Assembly: GCA_003946805.1 (NCBI GenBank)
Contig: RPSH01000012.1
Span: 1-64,000 of the forward strand
Reading direction: 5' to 3'
Length of the DNA stretch: 64,000 nucleotides
Source: Bacillus sp. 2B10
GTDB taxonomy: Bacteria > Pseudomonadota > Alphaproteobacteria > Sphingomonadales > Sphingomonadaceae
Within the stretch, counting starts at the first letter, position 1; each line of letters opens with the position of its first letter. Positions 34,530 through 44,728 of this stretch are shown here, piece by piece. The position numbers and the translations under genes were made by a program. The notes beneath the pieces are model-generated. The model did no database searches and had not been told where the DNA came from. It saw nothing but the letters and a program-made list of their open reading frames with translations.

Positions 34530-35317
34530 AGCGGACGCACCTGCCGCTGAACGGCCTGCGCGTGCTCGACGCCGCCGCGCGGCACCTGTCGTTCACCCGT
34601 GCGGCCGACGAACTGGCGGTGACCCCGGCGGCGGTCGGGCAGCAGGTCCGCGCGCTGGAGGACACGCTGGGCGTCGTCCTGTTCCGCCGCACGACCCGCG
34701 GCCTCGAACTGACGCCGGAGGGGGAGGCGGGGCTGGTCGCGTTGCGCGGCGGGTTCCTGCAGTTCGAGGAAGCGGTCCGCGCGATGCAGGCGGGCCAGTC
34801 TTCCAAGTCGCTGACCATCGCCGCGCCGCGCGACCTGACGCAGAAATGGCTGCTGCCGCGCCTGTCGCGCATCGCCGCGGCCGATGCCGAGCTGCGCTTC
34901 GCGCTGGTCGCGGCGGACGATGCGCTCGACTTCACCGAAGCCAATCTCGACCTCGCGATCCGCTGGGGCGAGGGACCGGGCGCGCATGAGGGCGAGGCGC
35001 TCGAGTCGGACGGCATGGTCACGATCGAACGGGCGGGCGGCGGTGCCGACACCCGTATCGGCTGGCCCGGCTGCTCGCCCGAGGATGCCAGCGCGCTGGT
35101 CCGCGTGGCGGATGCCGGGCTGGCGATCGACGCGGCGGCGGCCGGCCTCGGCCGTGCGACCGTCCCCGAACTGCTGGCCCGCGACGACATTGCGGCAGAC
35201 CGCGTCGCGGTGGTCGGCGATCCGAAGTCCGGGCGGCTGGGCTATTGGCTGGTCGCGCCGTTGCCGCAATGGCGCCAGGCGAAGGTGAAGGCGCTGGTGG
35301 ATGCGCTGGCGGGGTAG
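34526..35317 (+). CDS. LysR-family transcriptional regulator (GcvA-like)
   Basis: A 263-aa protein. The N-terminal winged helix-turn-helix runs to about residue 65 (LRVLDAAARHLSFTRAADEL, TPAAVGQQVRALE). A shortened LysR substrate-binding domain follows, lacking about 35 residues of the usual length. The subgroup resembles GcvA-type regulators. Target genes are unknown; the metZ-apaG operon it terminates is a candidate by position. Confidence 0.75.
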   Translation: MKRTHLPLNGLRVLDAAARHLSFTRAADELAVTPAAVGQQVRALEDTLGVVLFRRTTRGLELTPEGEAGLVALRGGFLQFEEAVRAMQAGQSSKSLTIAAPRDLTQKWLLPRLSRIAAADAELRFALVAADDALDFTEANLDLAIRWGEGPGAHEGEALESDGMVTIERAGGGADTRIGWPGCSPEDASALVRVADAGLAIDAAAAGLGRATVPELLARDDIAADRVAVVGDPKSGRLGYWLVAPLPQWRQAKVKALVDALAG

Positions 35318-35401
35318 CGCATAGCCATCTTTGCCGCCCGCCAATCCATTCTACCGCTCGCCGCGCTTGCCCCGGCGGGCGCGGCGGGCCATCTGATCGA
35401 C

Positions 35402-36394
35402 ATGCACACCGCTCCCGATACGCTCGCCCTGATCGGCAACACCCCGCTCGTCCGCCTGAAGGGGCCGAGCGAGGCGGCCGGGGCGGAGATCTTCGCCAAG
35501 TGCGAGTTCGCCAATCCCGGCGCCAGCGTGAAGGACCGCGCCGCGCTGTTCATCGTCGAGGATGCCGAGGCGCGGGGGCTGATCCGGCCCGGCGGGACGA
35601 TCGTCGAGGGGACGGCGGGCAATACCGGCATCGGCCTCGCGCTCGTCGCCAATGCCAAGGGGTACAAGACGATCATCGTCATGCCCGAGACGCAGAGCCG
35701 CGAGAAGATGGACACGCTGCGCGCGCTGGGCGCCGAACTGGTGCTGGTCCCTGCCGCGCCCTATTCGAACCCCGGCCATTTCGTCCACACCAGCCGCCGC
35801 ATCGCCGAGGAGACGCCGAACGCGATCTGGGCGAACCAGTTCGACAACATCGCCAACCGCCGCGCGCATATCGTCGGCACCGGCCCCGAAATCTGGGAGC
35901 AGATGGGCGGGCGGATCGACGGCTTCACCTGTGCGGCCGGCACCGGGGGCACGCTGGCCGGCGTCGGCCTCGGCCTCAAGGAAAAGGACGAATCGGTCAC
36001 CATCGCGCTGACCGACCCGCATGGTGCGGCGCTGTACGACTATTATGCTCATGGCGAGTTGCGGTCCGAAGGCACCTCGGTCGCCGAGGGGATCGGGCAG
36101 GGGCGGATCACCGCCAATCTGGAAGGTGCGCCGGTCGACACCCAGTTCCGCGTGTCGGACGAGGAAGGCATGGTCTGGGTCCGCCGGCTGCTGGCGGAGG
36201 AGGGGCTGTGCCTCGGCCTGTCGTCGGGCATCAACGTCGCGGGCGCGGTGCTGCTCGCGCGGCAGCTGGGACCGGGCAGCCGCGTGGCGACGATCCTGTG
36301 CGATACCGGCTTCCGCTACCTCTCGACGCTCTACGATCCGGCATGGCTGGCGGCGAAGGGGTTGGCGGTCGACAGCGGGGCGACTTGCGCGTAA
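35402..36394 (+). CDS. cysK: Cysteine synthase (O-acetylserine sulfhydrylase)
   Basis: The product is 330 aa with PLP-dependent fold type II motifs: TPLVRL near the start, NPGASVKDRAA with PLP-binding K44, EGTAGNTGIGLA, GTGGTLAGV and the late SSGIN. It condenses O-acetylserine with sulfide to make cysteine. It has no C-terminal CBS domain, so it is not cystathionine beta-synthase. The gene sits with metZ upstream, placing sulfur assimilation genes together. Confidence 0.9.
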   Translation: MHTAPDTLALIGNTPLVRLKGPSEAAGAEIFAKCEFANPGASVKDRAALFIVEDAEARGLIRPGGTIVEGTAGNTGIGLALVANAKGYKTIIVMPETQSREKMDTLRALGAELVLVPAAPYSNPGHFVHTSRRIAEETPNAIWANQFDNIANRRAHIVGTGPEIWEQMGGRIDGFTCAAGTGGTLAGVGLGLKEKDESVTIALTDPHGAALYDYYAHGELRSEGTSVAEGIGQGRITANLEGAPVDTQFRVSDEEGMVWVRRLLAEEGLCLGLSSGINVAGAVLLARQLGPGSRVATILCDTGFRYLSTLYDPAWLAAKGLAVDSGATCA

Positions 36395-36405
36395 CACCGC
36401 CCTTG

Positions 36406-36687
36406 ATGGTGCCGCGCTCCGATCAATCCCAGCTTCTGCAACGTTTGCGCGTCGGTGCGACCGGACTGGTGCTGGTCGTGCTGCTGATCGTGCTGGCAAG
36501 CGCATTGTTCCGCTCGGCGATCGACGAGGCCCCGATCGGCGAGGATGTCGCGACGGTCGAGGAACAGGCCAATGTCGCGCTGGCGAATCTGGCCGCACCG
36601 GGCAATCCCGACGAACCGCTGGCCGAGCTCGGCATCTCCCCCGGCGCCGCGCCGGGCGCCAACGCGGTAGTGCCGGAAGCGCGCTGA
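36406..36687 (+). CDS. Small single-pass membrane protein
   Basis: A 93-aa product from ATG 36406, 12 bp after cysK and in a different frame. One transmembrane segment (VGATGLVLVVLLIVLASALF) lies near the N-terminus, followed by an acidic, Ala/Pro-rich tail. Probably co-transcribed with cysK. I do not recognise the function. Confidence 0.55.
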   Translation: MVPRSDQSQLLQRLRVGATGLVLVVLLIVLASALFRSAIDEAPIGEDVATVEEQANVALANLAAPGNPDEPLAELGISPGAAPGANAVVPEAR

Positions 36688-36738
36688 GCGCCATCGTTCC
36701 GATAGCCTGAAACTTCCGACGGACCACATGGCGACAAG

Positions 36739-36821
36739 CGTCACCCCGGCGAAGGTCGGGGTCTCCCGGTAACAGCGCGGTCTGTTCGCCGTGAGAGACC
36801 CCGGCCTTCGCCGGGGTGACG
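36739..36821. repeat. Palindromic intergenic repeat
   Basis: Two 27-bp arms (36739-36765 and 36795-36821) are inverted repeats with one mismatch, containing CCGGCGAAGG / CCTTCGCCGG. It sits between a membrane-protein gene and the mraZ control region, and is probably a dispersed element of the genome. Confidence 0.75.
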
Positions 36822-36998
36822 GTTTGGCGTACCCCTTGCCTGACAGGTGACGCAGCGAGATTCGCGCGGTCCGCCCCCCAAACCCACTCGCTACCGCCCG
36901 CACCCACCCCGGTAGCGGGCGTTCCCATCCCCGTACCAAAAATCCGACGCGGAAGGTTGGCGAACAAACAACGTACATCCCACAAAGCGACGTTCCAG

Positions 36999-37043
36999 TG
37001 GGTGATTTTCCCACTCTCACCCAACTTCTCCCATTGTGACCCA
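36999..37043. promoter_or_regulatory. MraZ-type operator boxes upstream of mraZ
   Basis: Four TGGGN boxes on the minus strand (seen on the plus strand as TCCCA 37009, ACCCA 37019, TCCCA 37029, ACCCA 37039) are separated by exactly 5 bp, giving a 10-bp period. A fifth, inverted box (TGGGT, 36999-37003) keeps the same spacing. Three or more TGGGN repeats at this spacing are the known MraZ operator, so self-repression of the cluster is likely. Confidence 0.75.
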
Positions 37044-37163
37044 TGTTGTGTTTTGGTACGCCTTGGACGTCACAGGGGGCAGGTCCTGGGATCGTCGAAA
37101 TCACACCGCCCGGCGCGTATTTGCCGGCGGGCGACGCTTCTCCTGCGTGACCGAACAGGGGCT

Positions 37164-37634
37164 GTGTTGGAGAGGGAACTCTACCTGAGCTACGGGCTAC
37201 AGGCGGTCGACGCGAAGGGTCGCGTCGCGGTGCCTGCCAAGCTGCGCTCGGTGCTGGAGAAGAACGCCGACTCCCGCGAACTGCTGCTCAAGCGTCACGG
37301 CAAGCATGTCTGCCTCAGCGCCTTCGACGCCGCATGGCCCCGGCTGCTGTATTCGCGCCGTCCGCAGGGCAGCGACGAGGATGCCGACACCGACTATAAC
37401 GTCGCGGGCAAGGCGTTCGGCAACCTCGAAACCGCGCCGTTCGACAGCGCCGGCCGCTTCGTGCTGCCGACCTTCTATCGCCGCCGGGCGAAGATCGACA
37501 AATGGGCGTTCTTCCACGGGCGCGGCGACACCTTCAACATCTGGGACCCGTTCACGCTGATCGCCGATCTGGAGATCGACGCCGACACGCGCGAGCTGTG
37601 CGAGTTCCTGATGGAAGAAAAGGGGCTGCAATGA
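37164..37634 (+). CDS. mraZ: Transcriptional regulator MraZ
   Basis: The product is 156 aa from GTG 37164 (TTG 37167 is an alternative). Two SpoVT/AbrB-like halves carry the conserved [14 protein letters not shown] and [14 protein letters not shown] motifs. MraZ represses the division and cell-wall (dcw) operon it heads; five candidate operator boxes lie 120-165 bp upstream. It overlaps rsmH by four bases. Confidence 0.9.
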   Translation: MLERELYLSYGLQAVDAKGRVAVPAKLRSVLEKNADSRELLLKRHGKHVCLSAFDAAWPRLLYSRRPQGSDEDADTDYNVAGKAFGNLETAPFDSAGRFVLPTFYRRRAKIDKWAFFHGRGDTFNIWDPFTLIADLEIDADTRELCEFLMEEKGLQ

Positions 37635-38581
37635 CCGCCGCCCCGCACATCCCCGTCCTGATGACCGAAGCGGTCGCCGCGCTGGCGATCCGGCCGGGCG
37701 AATGTCATGTAGACGCGACCTTCGGCGCGGGCGGCTATACCCGCGCGATGCTCGCCGCCGGTGCGAACGTCGTCGCGTTCGATCGCGATCCGACCGCGCA
37801 CGAGGCCGCCGCGCCGCTGCTCGCCGAAGCCGGCGACCGGTTGACGCTGGTCCGTGCGCCGTTTTCGGCGATGGCGGGCGAACTGGCGGCGCGCGGCATT
37901 GACGCGGTCGACGGCGTCATCATGGATATCGGCGTGTCGTCGATGCAGCTCGATCAGGCCGATCGCGGCTTTTCCTTTCAATATGACGGCCCGCTCGACA
38001 TGCGGATGAGCCGCGAGGGGCTGACCGCCGCCGAATGGCTCAACACCGCCGAAGAGGCCGAGATTTCCGACGTGCTCGACCGCTATGGCGAGGAGCCGCG
38101 CCATCGCCGCGTCGCGAACTTCATCGTCGGCGCGCGGCCGCTGTCGCGTACCGGCGAACTGGCCGCGGTCGTCCGCCGCGCGCTAGGCCATCGTCCGCAC
38201 GAGAAGAAGGACCCGGCGACCCGCGCGTTCCAGGCGATTCGCATCCACCTGAACGACGAACTGGGCGAGCTGACCGCCGGGCTCGACTCGGCGGAGCGGG
38301 TGTTGCGCCCGGGCGGGCGGTTGTCGGTGGTCAGCTTCCACAGCCTCGAGGACCGGATCGTGAAGCGGTTTCTGCGCGAGCGCGGCGGGGCGATGCCCGC
38401 CGGGTCGCGCCACCGCCCGGTCGTGGCGCAGGGGCCTGCGCCGAGCTTTGCCGACATCGCCAAGGCGGTGCGGCCGGGTGACGAAGAAGTATCGGTCAAT
38501 CCGCGCGCGCGTTCGGCGACGTTGCGCGTGGGGCTTCGCACGGCTGCGGCGCCGTGGCGTTCGAACGGGAGTGCGATGTGA
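37631..38581 (+). CDS. rsmH: 16S rRNA (cytosine(1402)-N(4))-methyltransferase RsmH
   Basis: The product is 316 aa from ATG 37631 in the mraZ overlap. It has S-adenosylmethionine-binding [14 protein letters not shown], then [26 protein letters not shown] and [15 protein letters not shown], the RsmH signature blocks. It methylates N4 of C1402 in 16S rRNA. Its stop and the ftsL start share one base. Confidence 0.95.
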   Translation: MTAAPHIPVLMTEAVAALAIRPGECHVDATFGAGGYTRAMLAAGANVVAFDRDPTAHEAAAPLLAEAGDRLTLVRAPFSAMAGELAARGIDAVDGVIMDIGVSSMQLDQADRGFSFQYDGPLDMRMSREGLTAAEWLNTAEEAEISDVLDRYGEEPRHRRVANFIVGARPLSRTGELAAVVRRALGHRPHEKKDPATRAFQAIRIHLNDELGELTAGLDSAERVLRPGGRLSVVSFHSLEDRIVKRFLRERGGAMPAGSRHRPVVAQGPAPSFADIAKAVRPGDEEVSVNPRARSATLRVGLRTAAAPWRSNGSAM

Positions 38582-39162
38582 TGGGGACGTTCGGGTTCGG
38601 GACCCTGGGTAAGTTGGTGGCGGTCGGCGTGATGGCGCCGGCCTTCTACCTCGTCATCTCGCAAGGGGCGGCGGAACGGGGCCGGGTCGAGGCGGTCGAA
38701 CGCTCGATCGTGCAGGCGCGCAAGGATATCCGCGCGCTGGAAACCGAATTCGATACCCGCGCGAACATGGCGCAGCTCGAGCGCTGGAACGGCGACGTCC
38801 TGTCGCTCGCCGCGCCGCGGGCCGAACAATATGTCGGCGGCGAACATCAGTTGGCGTCGCTGCCCGGCCGGACCGAGGGCGGCAATCTCGCGCTCGCCTA
38901 TGTCGTGCCCGCCGCGCCGATGGAAATGGCGGCGATGCCCGAACCCACGCTCGCCGCCGCTGCCGTGACTCCCGCACCCGCCGCCGCCCCGGGCAAGGTG
39001 GAGCAGCGCCAGCCCGCCGTGAAGCCGGTCGGCGCGGTGCGCACCGCCGCGATCGTGCCGGCCAAGGCGCGCGCCGTGGCGATGCTTGACCGCACGCTGC
39101 TGAGCGACGCGACGATGGCCGACCTCGCGCGTTCGGCGCGCAGGGAAGCCGCGCGGCCGTGA
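38581..39162 (+). CDS. ftsL: Cell division protein FtsL (divergent, long C-terminus)
   Basis: The product is 193 aa. One membrane segment at about 11-27 (LVAVGVMAPAFYLVISQG) is followed by a coiled-coil of about 35 residues, the usual FtsL layout. An Ala/Pro-rich region of about 100 residues follows, longer than in model FtsL proteins. The call is made mainly from the position between rsmH and ftsI. It would tether FtsI and other divisome parts. Confidence 0.75.
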   Translation: MGTFGFGTLGKLVAVGVMAPAFYLVISQGAAERGRVEAVERSIVQARKDIRALETEFDTRANMAQLERWNGDVLSLAAPRAEQYVGGEHQLASLPGRTEGGNLALAYVVPAAPMEMAAMPEPTLAAAAVTPAPAAAPGKVEQRQPAVKPVGAVRTAAIVPAKARAVAMLDRTLLSDATMADLARSARREAARP

Positions 39163-40874
39163 TCGTCGTCGTGGCGCCCCCCCTCAACCAGCAACGTGCC
39201 GATGGCGCCCGGCATACGCTGGTCAACATCGCCCATTACCGGTTGATGGTGCTGATGCTGCTGTTCGCGGCGGGTGTCACGGTGGTCCTCGCGCGGCTGA
39301 TGCTGCTGGCGGTCGCGGCCGAGCCGCGCTCGGCGATCGCGGCGGAGGCGGCGCTGGTGCCGCTGCGCGGCGATCTGGTCGATCGCAACGGCGCACCGCT
39401 GGCGCGCACCATCGACGCATGGTCGATCGCGGTGCGCCCGGACAAGGTGATCGGCGACAAGCGGCAACTCGCGCAGCAGCTTGCCGCGCTGATGCCCGAT
39501 CACGACGCAGCCTATTATTATGCGCAGCTGAACCTCGATCGTGGCTTCGTCTATCTGCGCCGCCGCGCGCTGCCCGAACTGGTGCAGGCGGTGAACGCGC
39601 TGGGTGAGCCGGGCATCGCGCTCGGCCGCGAACCCGAGCGGCTGTATCCGCAGAGCGCGATGGCGGCACATGCGCTGGGCTATCTCGACATGGACGGGCG
39701 CGGCGTGCGCGGCATGGAGAAATATCTCAACGGCCGGCTGATCGACCCGGCCGAGCGGGGCCGCCCGGTCGCGCTCAGCCTCGACCTGCGCGTACAGGCG
39801 GCGCTGGAAAGCGAACTCGCCAATGCGATGGCGGTGTTCCAGGCGCGCGGCGCCGGCGGCATCGTGCTGGACAGCGACACCGGCGAGGTGATCGCCATGA
39901 CCTCGCTGCCGACGTTCAACCCGAACCAAGTGACCGCGAATACCGGCCAGATGAACACGGTGACGCAGGGTGTGTACGAGCTGGGCTCGGCGTTCAAGCC
40001 GCTGACCATGGCCGCCGCGCTCGACACCGGCGTCACCCCGTCGCTGTCGAAGCGCTATGACGCCACGCAGCCGCTGGCCGTCGGCGGCTTCCGCATCCGC
40101 GACGACCATGCGCAGAAGCGCTGGCTGAACATCCCCGAGACGCTGGTCCATTCGTCGAACATCGCCACTGCGCGCATCGCCGACGAAATGGGGCAGGCGC
40201 GCATGGAAAAGCTGTTCCGCGCGCTGCATTTCGACAGCGCGCCCGATATCGAGCTGGAAAAATCGCGCACCATCTGGCCGCATTACTGGGGTCGGACCAC
40301 GACGATGACCACCGCCTACGGCCACGGCATCGCCGTCACCCCGCTGCACCTTGCCAGCGCCTATGCCGCTTTGGTCAATGGCGGCATCTGGCGGCCGGCC
40401 ACCATGCTGAAGCTGAAGCCCGGTCAGGCGCCGGCGGGCAGCCGGGTGTTTTCGGAAGCCACCAGCGCCAAGATGCGCGGGCTGCTGCGCCTGATCGTCA
40501 CCGACGGTACCGGCCGCAAGGCCGAGGCGCCGGGCTTTCGCGTCGGCGGCAAGACCGGCACCGCCGAGACGGTCGGCGCGGGCGGCGGCTATTCGAAGAA
40601 GGTCAATGTCTCGACCTTCGCCGCCGTGTTCCCGATGGATCGCCCGCGCTATGTCGTGATCGCGATGCTCGACAGCCCCAGGGGTACGAAGGAAACCTTC
40701 GGCTTCACCACCGCCGCATGGACCGCCGCGCCGGTGGTCAGCCGGGTGATTTCGCGCACCGGGCCGCTCTTGGGGGTGATTCCCGACGCCAATGCCGATA
40801 TCGACATCGCCGGATTGCGCGGGCTGCTGTGGCACGCGCCGGGTGATGCGAAGAAGCTGGCGAACGTGGAATGA
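39159..40874 (+). CDS. ftsI: Penicillin-binding protein 3 / FtsI, septal transpeptidase
   Basis: A 571-aa product from GTG 39159 in a four-base overlap with ftsL. A single N-terminal membrane segment lies at about 27-50. The transpeptidase domain has S277-x-x-K280 (GSAFKP), S332-S-N334 and K465-T-G (GGKTGTAE). It cross-links septal peptidoglycan during division. Length is standard for the family. Confidence 0.95.
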   Translation: MIVVVAPPLNQQRADGARHTLVNIAHYRLMVLMLLFAAGVTVVLARLMLLAVAAEPRSAIAAEAALVPLRGDLVDRNGAPLARTIDAWSIAVRPDKVIGDKRQLAQQLAALMPDHDAAYYYAQLNLDRGFVYLRRRALPELVQAVNALGEPGIALGREPERLYPQSAMAAHALGYLDMDGRGVRGMEKYLNGRLIDPAERGRPVALSLDLRVQAALESELANAMAVFQARGAGGIVLDSDTGEVIAMTSLPTFNPNQVTANTGQMNTVTQGVYELGSAFKPLTMAAALDTGVTPSLSKRYDATQPLAVGGFRIRDDHAQKRWLNIPETLVHSSNIATARIADEMGQARMEKLFRALHFDSAPDIELEKSRTIWPHYWGRTTTMTTAYGHGIAVTPLHLASAYAALVNGGIWRPATMLKLKPGQAPAGSRVFSEATSAKMRGLLRLIVTDGTGRKAEAPGFRVGGKTGTAETVGAGGGYSKKVNVSTFAAVFPMDRPRYVVIAMLDSPRGTKETFGFTTAAWTAAPVVSRVISRTGPLLGVIPDANADIDIAGLRGLLWHAPGDAKKLANVE

Positions 40875-42286
40875 AATTAGGGACGATCACGGGCGGCGAC
40901 GAACCGCAGACGGTGACCGGCTTCGCGATCGATCATCGCAAGGTCGCACCGGGCACGATCTTCGGCGCGTTCGAAGGTGCCCGGGTGAATGGCGAGGACT
41001 TCATTCCCGCCGCCATCGCCGCCGGGGCGATCGCCGTCGTCGCCCGGCCCGAAGCGGTGGTCGAAGGCGCGGTACACATCGCCGCGGGCGATCCGCGCGA
41101 AGCCTTTGCCCGCGCCGCCGCCGCCTTCTTCGCGCCGTTCCCGCCGACCTGCATCGCGGTGACCGGCACCAACGGCAAGACCAGCACCGTCGAGATGGTC
41201 CGGCAATTGTGGCGGATGCAGGGCCATCACGCCGCGTCGATCGGCACGCTGGGCGTCACCACCGCCGACGAACGCGTCACGACCGGGCTGACCACGCCCG
41301 ACATCGTCACCTTCCTGTCGAACGTCGCGGGGCTGGCGCGCGAGGGCGTGACGCATGTCGCGTTCGAGGCGTCGAGCCACGGCCTGTCGCAATACCGCAC
41401 CGAAGGGCTGCCGGTGCGCGCGGCGGCGTTCACCAATCTCAGCCGCGATCACCTCGACTATCATGGCGACATGGCGACCTATCTGACCGCCAAGCTGCGC
41501 CTGTTTTCCGAAGTGCTGGCCGATGACGGCACCGCGGTGGTCTGGATTGACGATCCGCATGCCGACCGCGTGATGGATCTGGCACGGGTGCGCGGCAACG
41601 CGCTCATCACCGTCGGCGAACATGGCGAGACGCTGAAACTGGTCGGCCGCGACCCCAGCCTGCTGGGACAGGCGCTGACGATCGAGGCGGAGGGTACGAC
41701 GCACAAGGTGCAGTTGCCGCTGATCGGCGCGTATCAGGCGGCCAACGCGCTGACCGCCGCCGGCCTCGTGCTGGCGACCGGCGGCACGCTGGCGGCGACG
41801 CTGGCGGGGCTGGCCCGGTTGCAGCCGGTGCGCGGGCGGCTGGAGCGCGCGGTGATCCTGCCGAACGGCGCGCCGGTCTATGTCGACTATGCCCATACCC
41901 CCGACGCGCTGGAGGCGGCCATCGCCGCGCTGCGCCCGCATGCGGAGGGGCGGCTGATCGTCGTATTCGGCGCGGGCGGCGACCGCGACAACGGCAAGCG
42001 CGCACCGATGGGCGAAGTCGTCGCGGCACGGGCCGACGTGGCGATCATCACCGACGACAATCCCCGTACCGAAGACGCCGCGCAGATCCGCGCACAGGTG
42101 TTGGCCGGTGCCCCGAACGCGACCGAGATCGGCGACCGCCGCGCCGCGATCCGTGCCGCCTGCGACATGGCGCAGCCGGGCGACATCGTGCTGATCGCGG
42201 GCAAGGGCCATGAACAGGGGCAGATCGTCGGCGACATGATCCTGCCGTTCGACGACGTGCAGGTGGCGCGTGACTGTGCGGGCTGA
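40871..42286 (+). CDS. murE: UDP-MurNAc-L-Ala-D-Glu:meso-diaminopimelate ligase MurE
   Basis: The product is 471 aa. Mur-ligase ATP site TGTNGKTST, the EASSHGL motif, and near the C-terminus DNPR (TDDNPRTED), which specifies meso-diaminopimelate rather than lysine. It adds the third residue to the peptidoglycan precursor. Overlaps: four bases with ftsI, 17 with murF. Confidence 0.95.
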   Translation: MKLGTITGGDEPQTVTGFAIDHRKVAPGTIFGAFEGARVNGEDFIPAAIAAGAIAVVARPEAVVEGAVHIAAGDPREAFARAAAAFFAPFPPTCIAVTGTNGKTSTVEMVRQLWRMQGHHAASIGTLGVTTADERVTTGLTTPDIVTFLSNVAGLAREGVTHVAFEASSHGLSQYRTEGLPVRAAAFTNLSRDHLDYHGDMATYLTAKLRLFSEVLADDGTAVVWIDDPHADRVMDLARVRGNALITVGEHGETLKLVGRDPSLLGQALTIEAEGTTHKVQLPLIGAYQAANALTAAGLVLATGGTLAATLAGLARLQPVRGRLERAVILPNGAPVYVDYAHTPDALEAAIAALRPHAEGRLIVVFGAGGDRDNGKRAPMGEVVAARADVAIITDDNPRTEDAAQIRAQVLAGAPNATEIGDRRAAIRAACDMAQPGDIVLIAGKGHEQGQIVGDMILPFDDVQVARDCAG

Positions 42287-43658
42287 CGGGCCGCTCTGGA
42301 CCTCGGCTGCGATCGCTGCCGCGACCGGGGGCGTCGCTTCCGCAGACTTCACCGCCAGCGGCGTGGCGTTCGACAGCCGCGAAGTGGGGCAGGGCGACCT
42401 GTTCGTCGCGCTGTCGGGCGAGGCGACCGATGGTCATCGGTTCGCGGCACAGGCGTTCGCGCAAGGGGCGGCGGGGGCGATCGTGTCGCGTGCCGTCGAT
42501 GGCCCGCACGTACTGGTCGACGACACCACCACGGCATTGAACCTGCTCGCCACCGCATCGCGCGCGCGCACCGCGTCGCGGATCATCGGTGTGACCGGAT
42601 CGGTCGGCAAGACGGGAACCAAGGAAGCGCTGTTCGCCGCGCTCGACCGGATTACCCATGGGGCCGCGCATCGTTCGGTCAAGAGTTACAACAACCATAC
42701 CGGCGTGCCGCTGAGCCTCGCCCGCATGCCGGCGGACACGCAGGCGGCGGTGTTCGAAATGGGCATGAACCATGCGGGCGAGCTGTCGAAGCTGACCCGG
42801 CTGGTCCGCCCCGAAGTCGCGATCGTCACCACCATCGCCCCCGCCCACACCGAATTCTTCACCGGCGAGGATGCGATCGCCCGCGCCAAGGGCGAGATCT
42901 TCGAAGGGCTGGTCGACGGCGGCATCGCGATCGTCCCGTTCGACAGCCCGCATCGCGACACGCTGATCGCCGCCGCGCGTCCGCATGCCGCCCGCATCGT
43001 CACCTTCGGCCTGCGTGAGGGGGCCGATGTCCGCGCGATCGAACATGTCCGCCTGTCGGGCGGCGACAGCTTCGTCACCGCGCGGCTGGGCGCGCGCGAG
43101 GTCAGCTATACCCTCGCCCCGCCGGGCGAACACTGGGTCGCCAATTCGCTGGCGGTGATGGCGGCGGTCGATGCGATCGGCGGCGACCTGGGCGTCGCCG
43201 GCCTCGCGCTCGCCGATCTCGCCGGTCTGGCCGGACGGGGCGCGCGGCGGCAGGTTCGGCTGGGCGGCGGCGACGCGCTGCTGATCGACGAAAGCTACAA
43301 CGCCAACCCGGCATCGATGCGCGCGACGCTGAAGGTGCTGGCCGCCGAACGCGCCGATCGCCGCATCGCGGTGCTGGGCGAGATGCGCGAGCTGGGCGAG
43401 TCGTCCGACGCCTATCACGCCGCGCTGGCGGTCCCGATCGACGAAGCGGGCGTTTCGCGCGCCGTACTGGTGGGGGCGGGGATGCTTCCGCTCGCCAAGG
43501 CGCTTGAGGGCCGCATCGAAACCGTCCATGTGCCCGACGCCGCCGCCGCCGCGCAGGTCCTTGCGACCCTGATCGCGCCGGGCGATGCGGTACTCGTAAA
43601 GGGATCGAACGGGGTGGGGCTGGCGCGGGTCGTCGCCGACCTGTGGGGCCAGGACTGA
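42270..43658 (+). CDS. murF: UDP-MurNAc-tripeptide:D-Ala-D-Ala ligase MurF
   Basis: A 462-aa product from GTG 42270, inside the end of murE. The Mur-ligase ATP site is [13 protein letters not shown], with [10 protein letters not shown] and [11 protein letters not shown] further on, the expected MurF blocks. It adds D-Ala-D-Ala. The last base of its stop is the first base of mraY's start. Confidence 0.95.
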   Translation: MTVRADGPLWTSAAIAAATGGVASADFTASGVAFDSREVGQGDLFVALSGEATDGHRFAAQAFAQGAAGAIVSRAVDGPHVLVDDTTTALNLLATASRARTASRIIGVTGSVGKTGTKEALFAALDRITHGAAHRSVKSYNNHTGVPLSLARMPADTQAAVFEMGMNHAGELSKLTRLVRPEVAIVTTIAPAHTEFFTGEDAIARAKGEIFEGLVDGGIAIVPFDSPHRDTLIAAARPHAARIVTFGLREGADVRAIEHVRLSGGDSFVTARLGAREVSYTLAPPGEHWVANSLAVMAAVDAIGGDLGVAGLALADLAGLAGRGARRQVRLGGGDALLIDESYNANPASMRATLKVLAAERADRRIAVLGEMRELGESSDAYHAALAVPIDEAGVSRAVLVGAGMLPLAKALEGRIETVHVPDAAAAAQVLATLIAPGDAVLVKGSNGVGLARVVADLWGQD

Positions 43659-44728
43659 TGTTGTACGAACTCGCCGAATATCTCGGCTTTCCCGGGGTGC
43701 TGAACCTCTTTCGCTACCTGTCGTTCCGCACCGGCGCGGCGACGGCGACGGCGCTGTTCCTGGGGCTCATCATCGGCCCGCGCTTCATTGGCTGGCTGCG
43801 CGTGCGACAGGGCAAGGGGCAGCCGATCCGCGTCGACGGGCCGCAGACCCACCTCGCCAAGCGCGGCACGCCGACCATGGGCGGGCTGATGATCCTGACG
43901 TCGCTCGCCACGTCTGTGCTGCTGTGGATGGACCTCGCCAACCCGTTCGTCTGGGCCTGCCTGTTCGTGACGCTGGGGTTTGCGGCGATTGGCTTCCTCG
44001 ACGATTACGACAAGGTGCGAAAGGCCAGCACCGCCGGCGTTTCCGGCCGGGTGCGGCTGCTGCTCGAATTCCTGATCGCCGGCATCGCCAGCTGGATCAT
44101 CATCCGCCAGACCGGCACGATGCTGTACGTGCCGTTCTTCTCGGGCGTCGCGATCGATCTCGGGCCGTTCTACATCGTCTTCGCCGCGTTCACGATCGTG
44201 TCGTTCGGCAATGCGGTGAACCTGACCGACGGGCTCGACGGGCTGGCGACGATGCCGGTCATCATCGCGTCGGTCGCGCTGATGCTGATCGTCTATATGG
44301 TCGGCAACGCGAAATTCGCGGCGTATCTCGGCATTCCGCACGTGCTGGGCGCGGGCGACCTCGCGCTGTTCTGCGGCGCGATCGTCGGCGCCGGGCTGGC
44401 GTTCCTGTGGTACAATGCGCCCCCGGCGGCGGTGTTCATGGGCGATACCGGCAGCCTTGCGCTGGGCGGCGCGCTGGGCGCGATCGCGGTGTCGTCGCAT
44501 CATGAAATCGTGCTGGCGATCATCGGCGGGCTGTTCGTCGTCGAGGCGCTGAGCGTCATCATCCAGGTGTTCTGGTACAAGCGCACCGGCAAGCGCATCT
44601 TCCGCATGGCCCCGATCCACCATCATTTCGAACAGCTCGGCTGGGCCGAGGCGACGGTCGTGATCCGCTTCTGGATCATCGCCTTCGTGCTGGCGCTGGC
44701 CGGCCTCTCGACGCTGAAGCTGCGGTGA
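43658..44728 (+). CDS. mraY: Phospho-MurNAc-pentapeptide transferase MraY
   Basis: A 356-aa multi-pass membrane protein (about ten segments). The conserved sites are [14 protein letters not shown], the active-site-like [10 protein letters not shown], and [12 protein letters not shown], with HHHFE near the C-terminus. It makes lipid I at the inner membrane. Overlaps murD by four bases. Confidence 0.95.
   Translation: MLYELAEYLGFPGVLNLFRYLSFRTGAATATALFLGLIIGPRFIGWLRVRQGKGQPIRVDGPQTHLAKRGTPTMGGLMILTSLATSVLLWMDLANPFVWACLFVTLGFAAIGFLDDYDKVRKASTAGVSGRVRLLLEFLIAGIASWIIIRQTGTMLYVPFFSGVAIDLGPFYIVFAAFTIVSFGNAVNLTDGLDGLATMPVIIASVALMLIVYMVGNAKFAAYLGIPHVLGAGDLALFCGAIVGAGLAFLWYNAPPAAVFMGDTGSLALGGALGAIAVSSHHEIVLAIIGGLFVVEALSVIIQVFWYKRTGKRIFRMAPIHHHFEQLGWAEATVVIRFWIIAFVLALAGLSTLKLR

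Larger units (their letters stand above)
36688..37163. promoter_or_regulatory. mraZ upstream region
   Basis: A 476-bp stretch without a supported gene. It contains the palindromic repeat (36739-36821) and the MraZ boxes (36999-37043), and presumably the main promoter of the division cluster. I cannot place a -35/-10 pair with confidence. The frame of mraZ is open through much of it but lacks family sequence before 37164. Confidence 0.5.
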
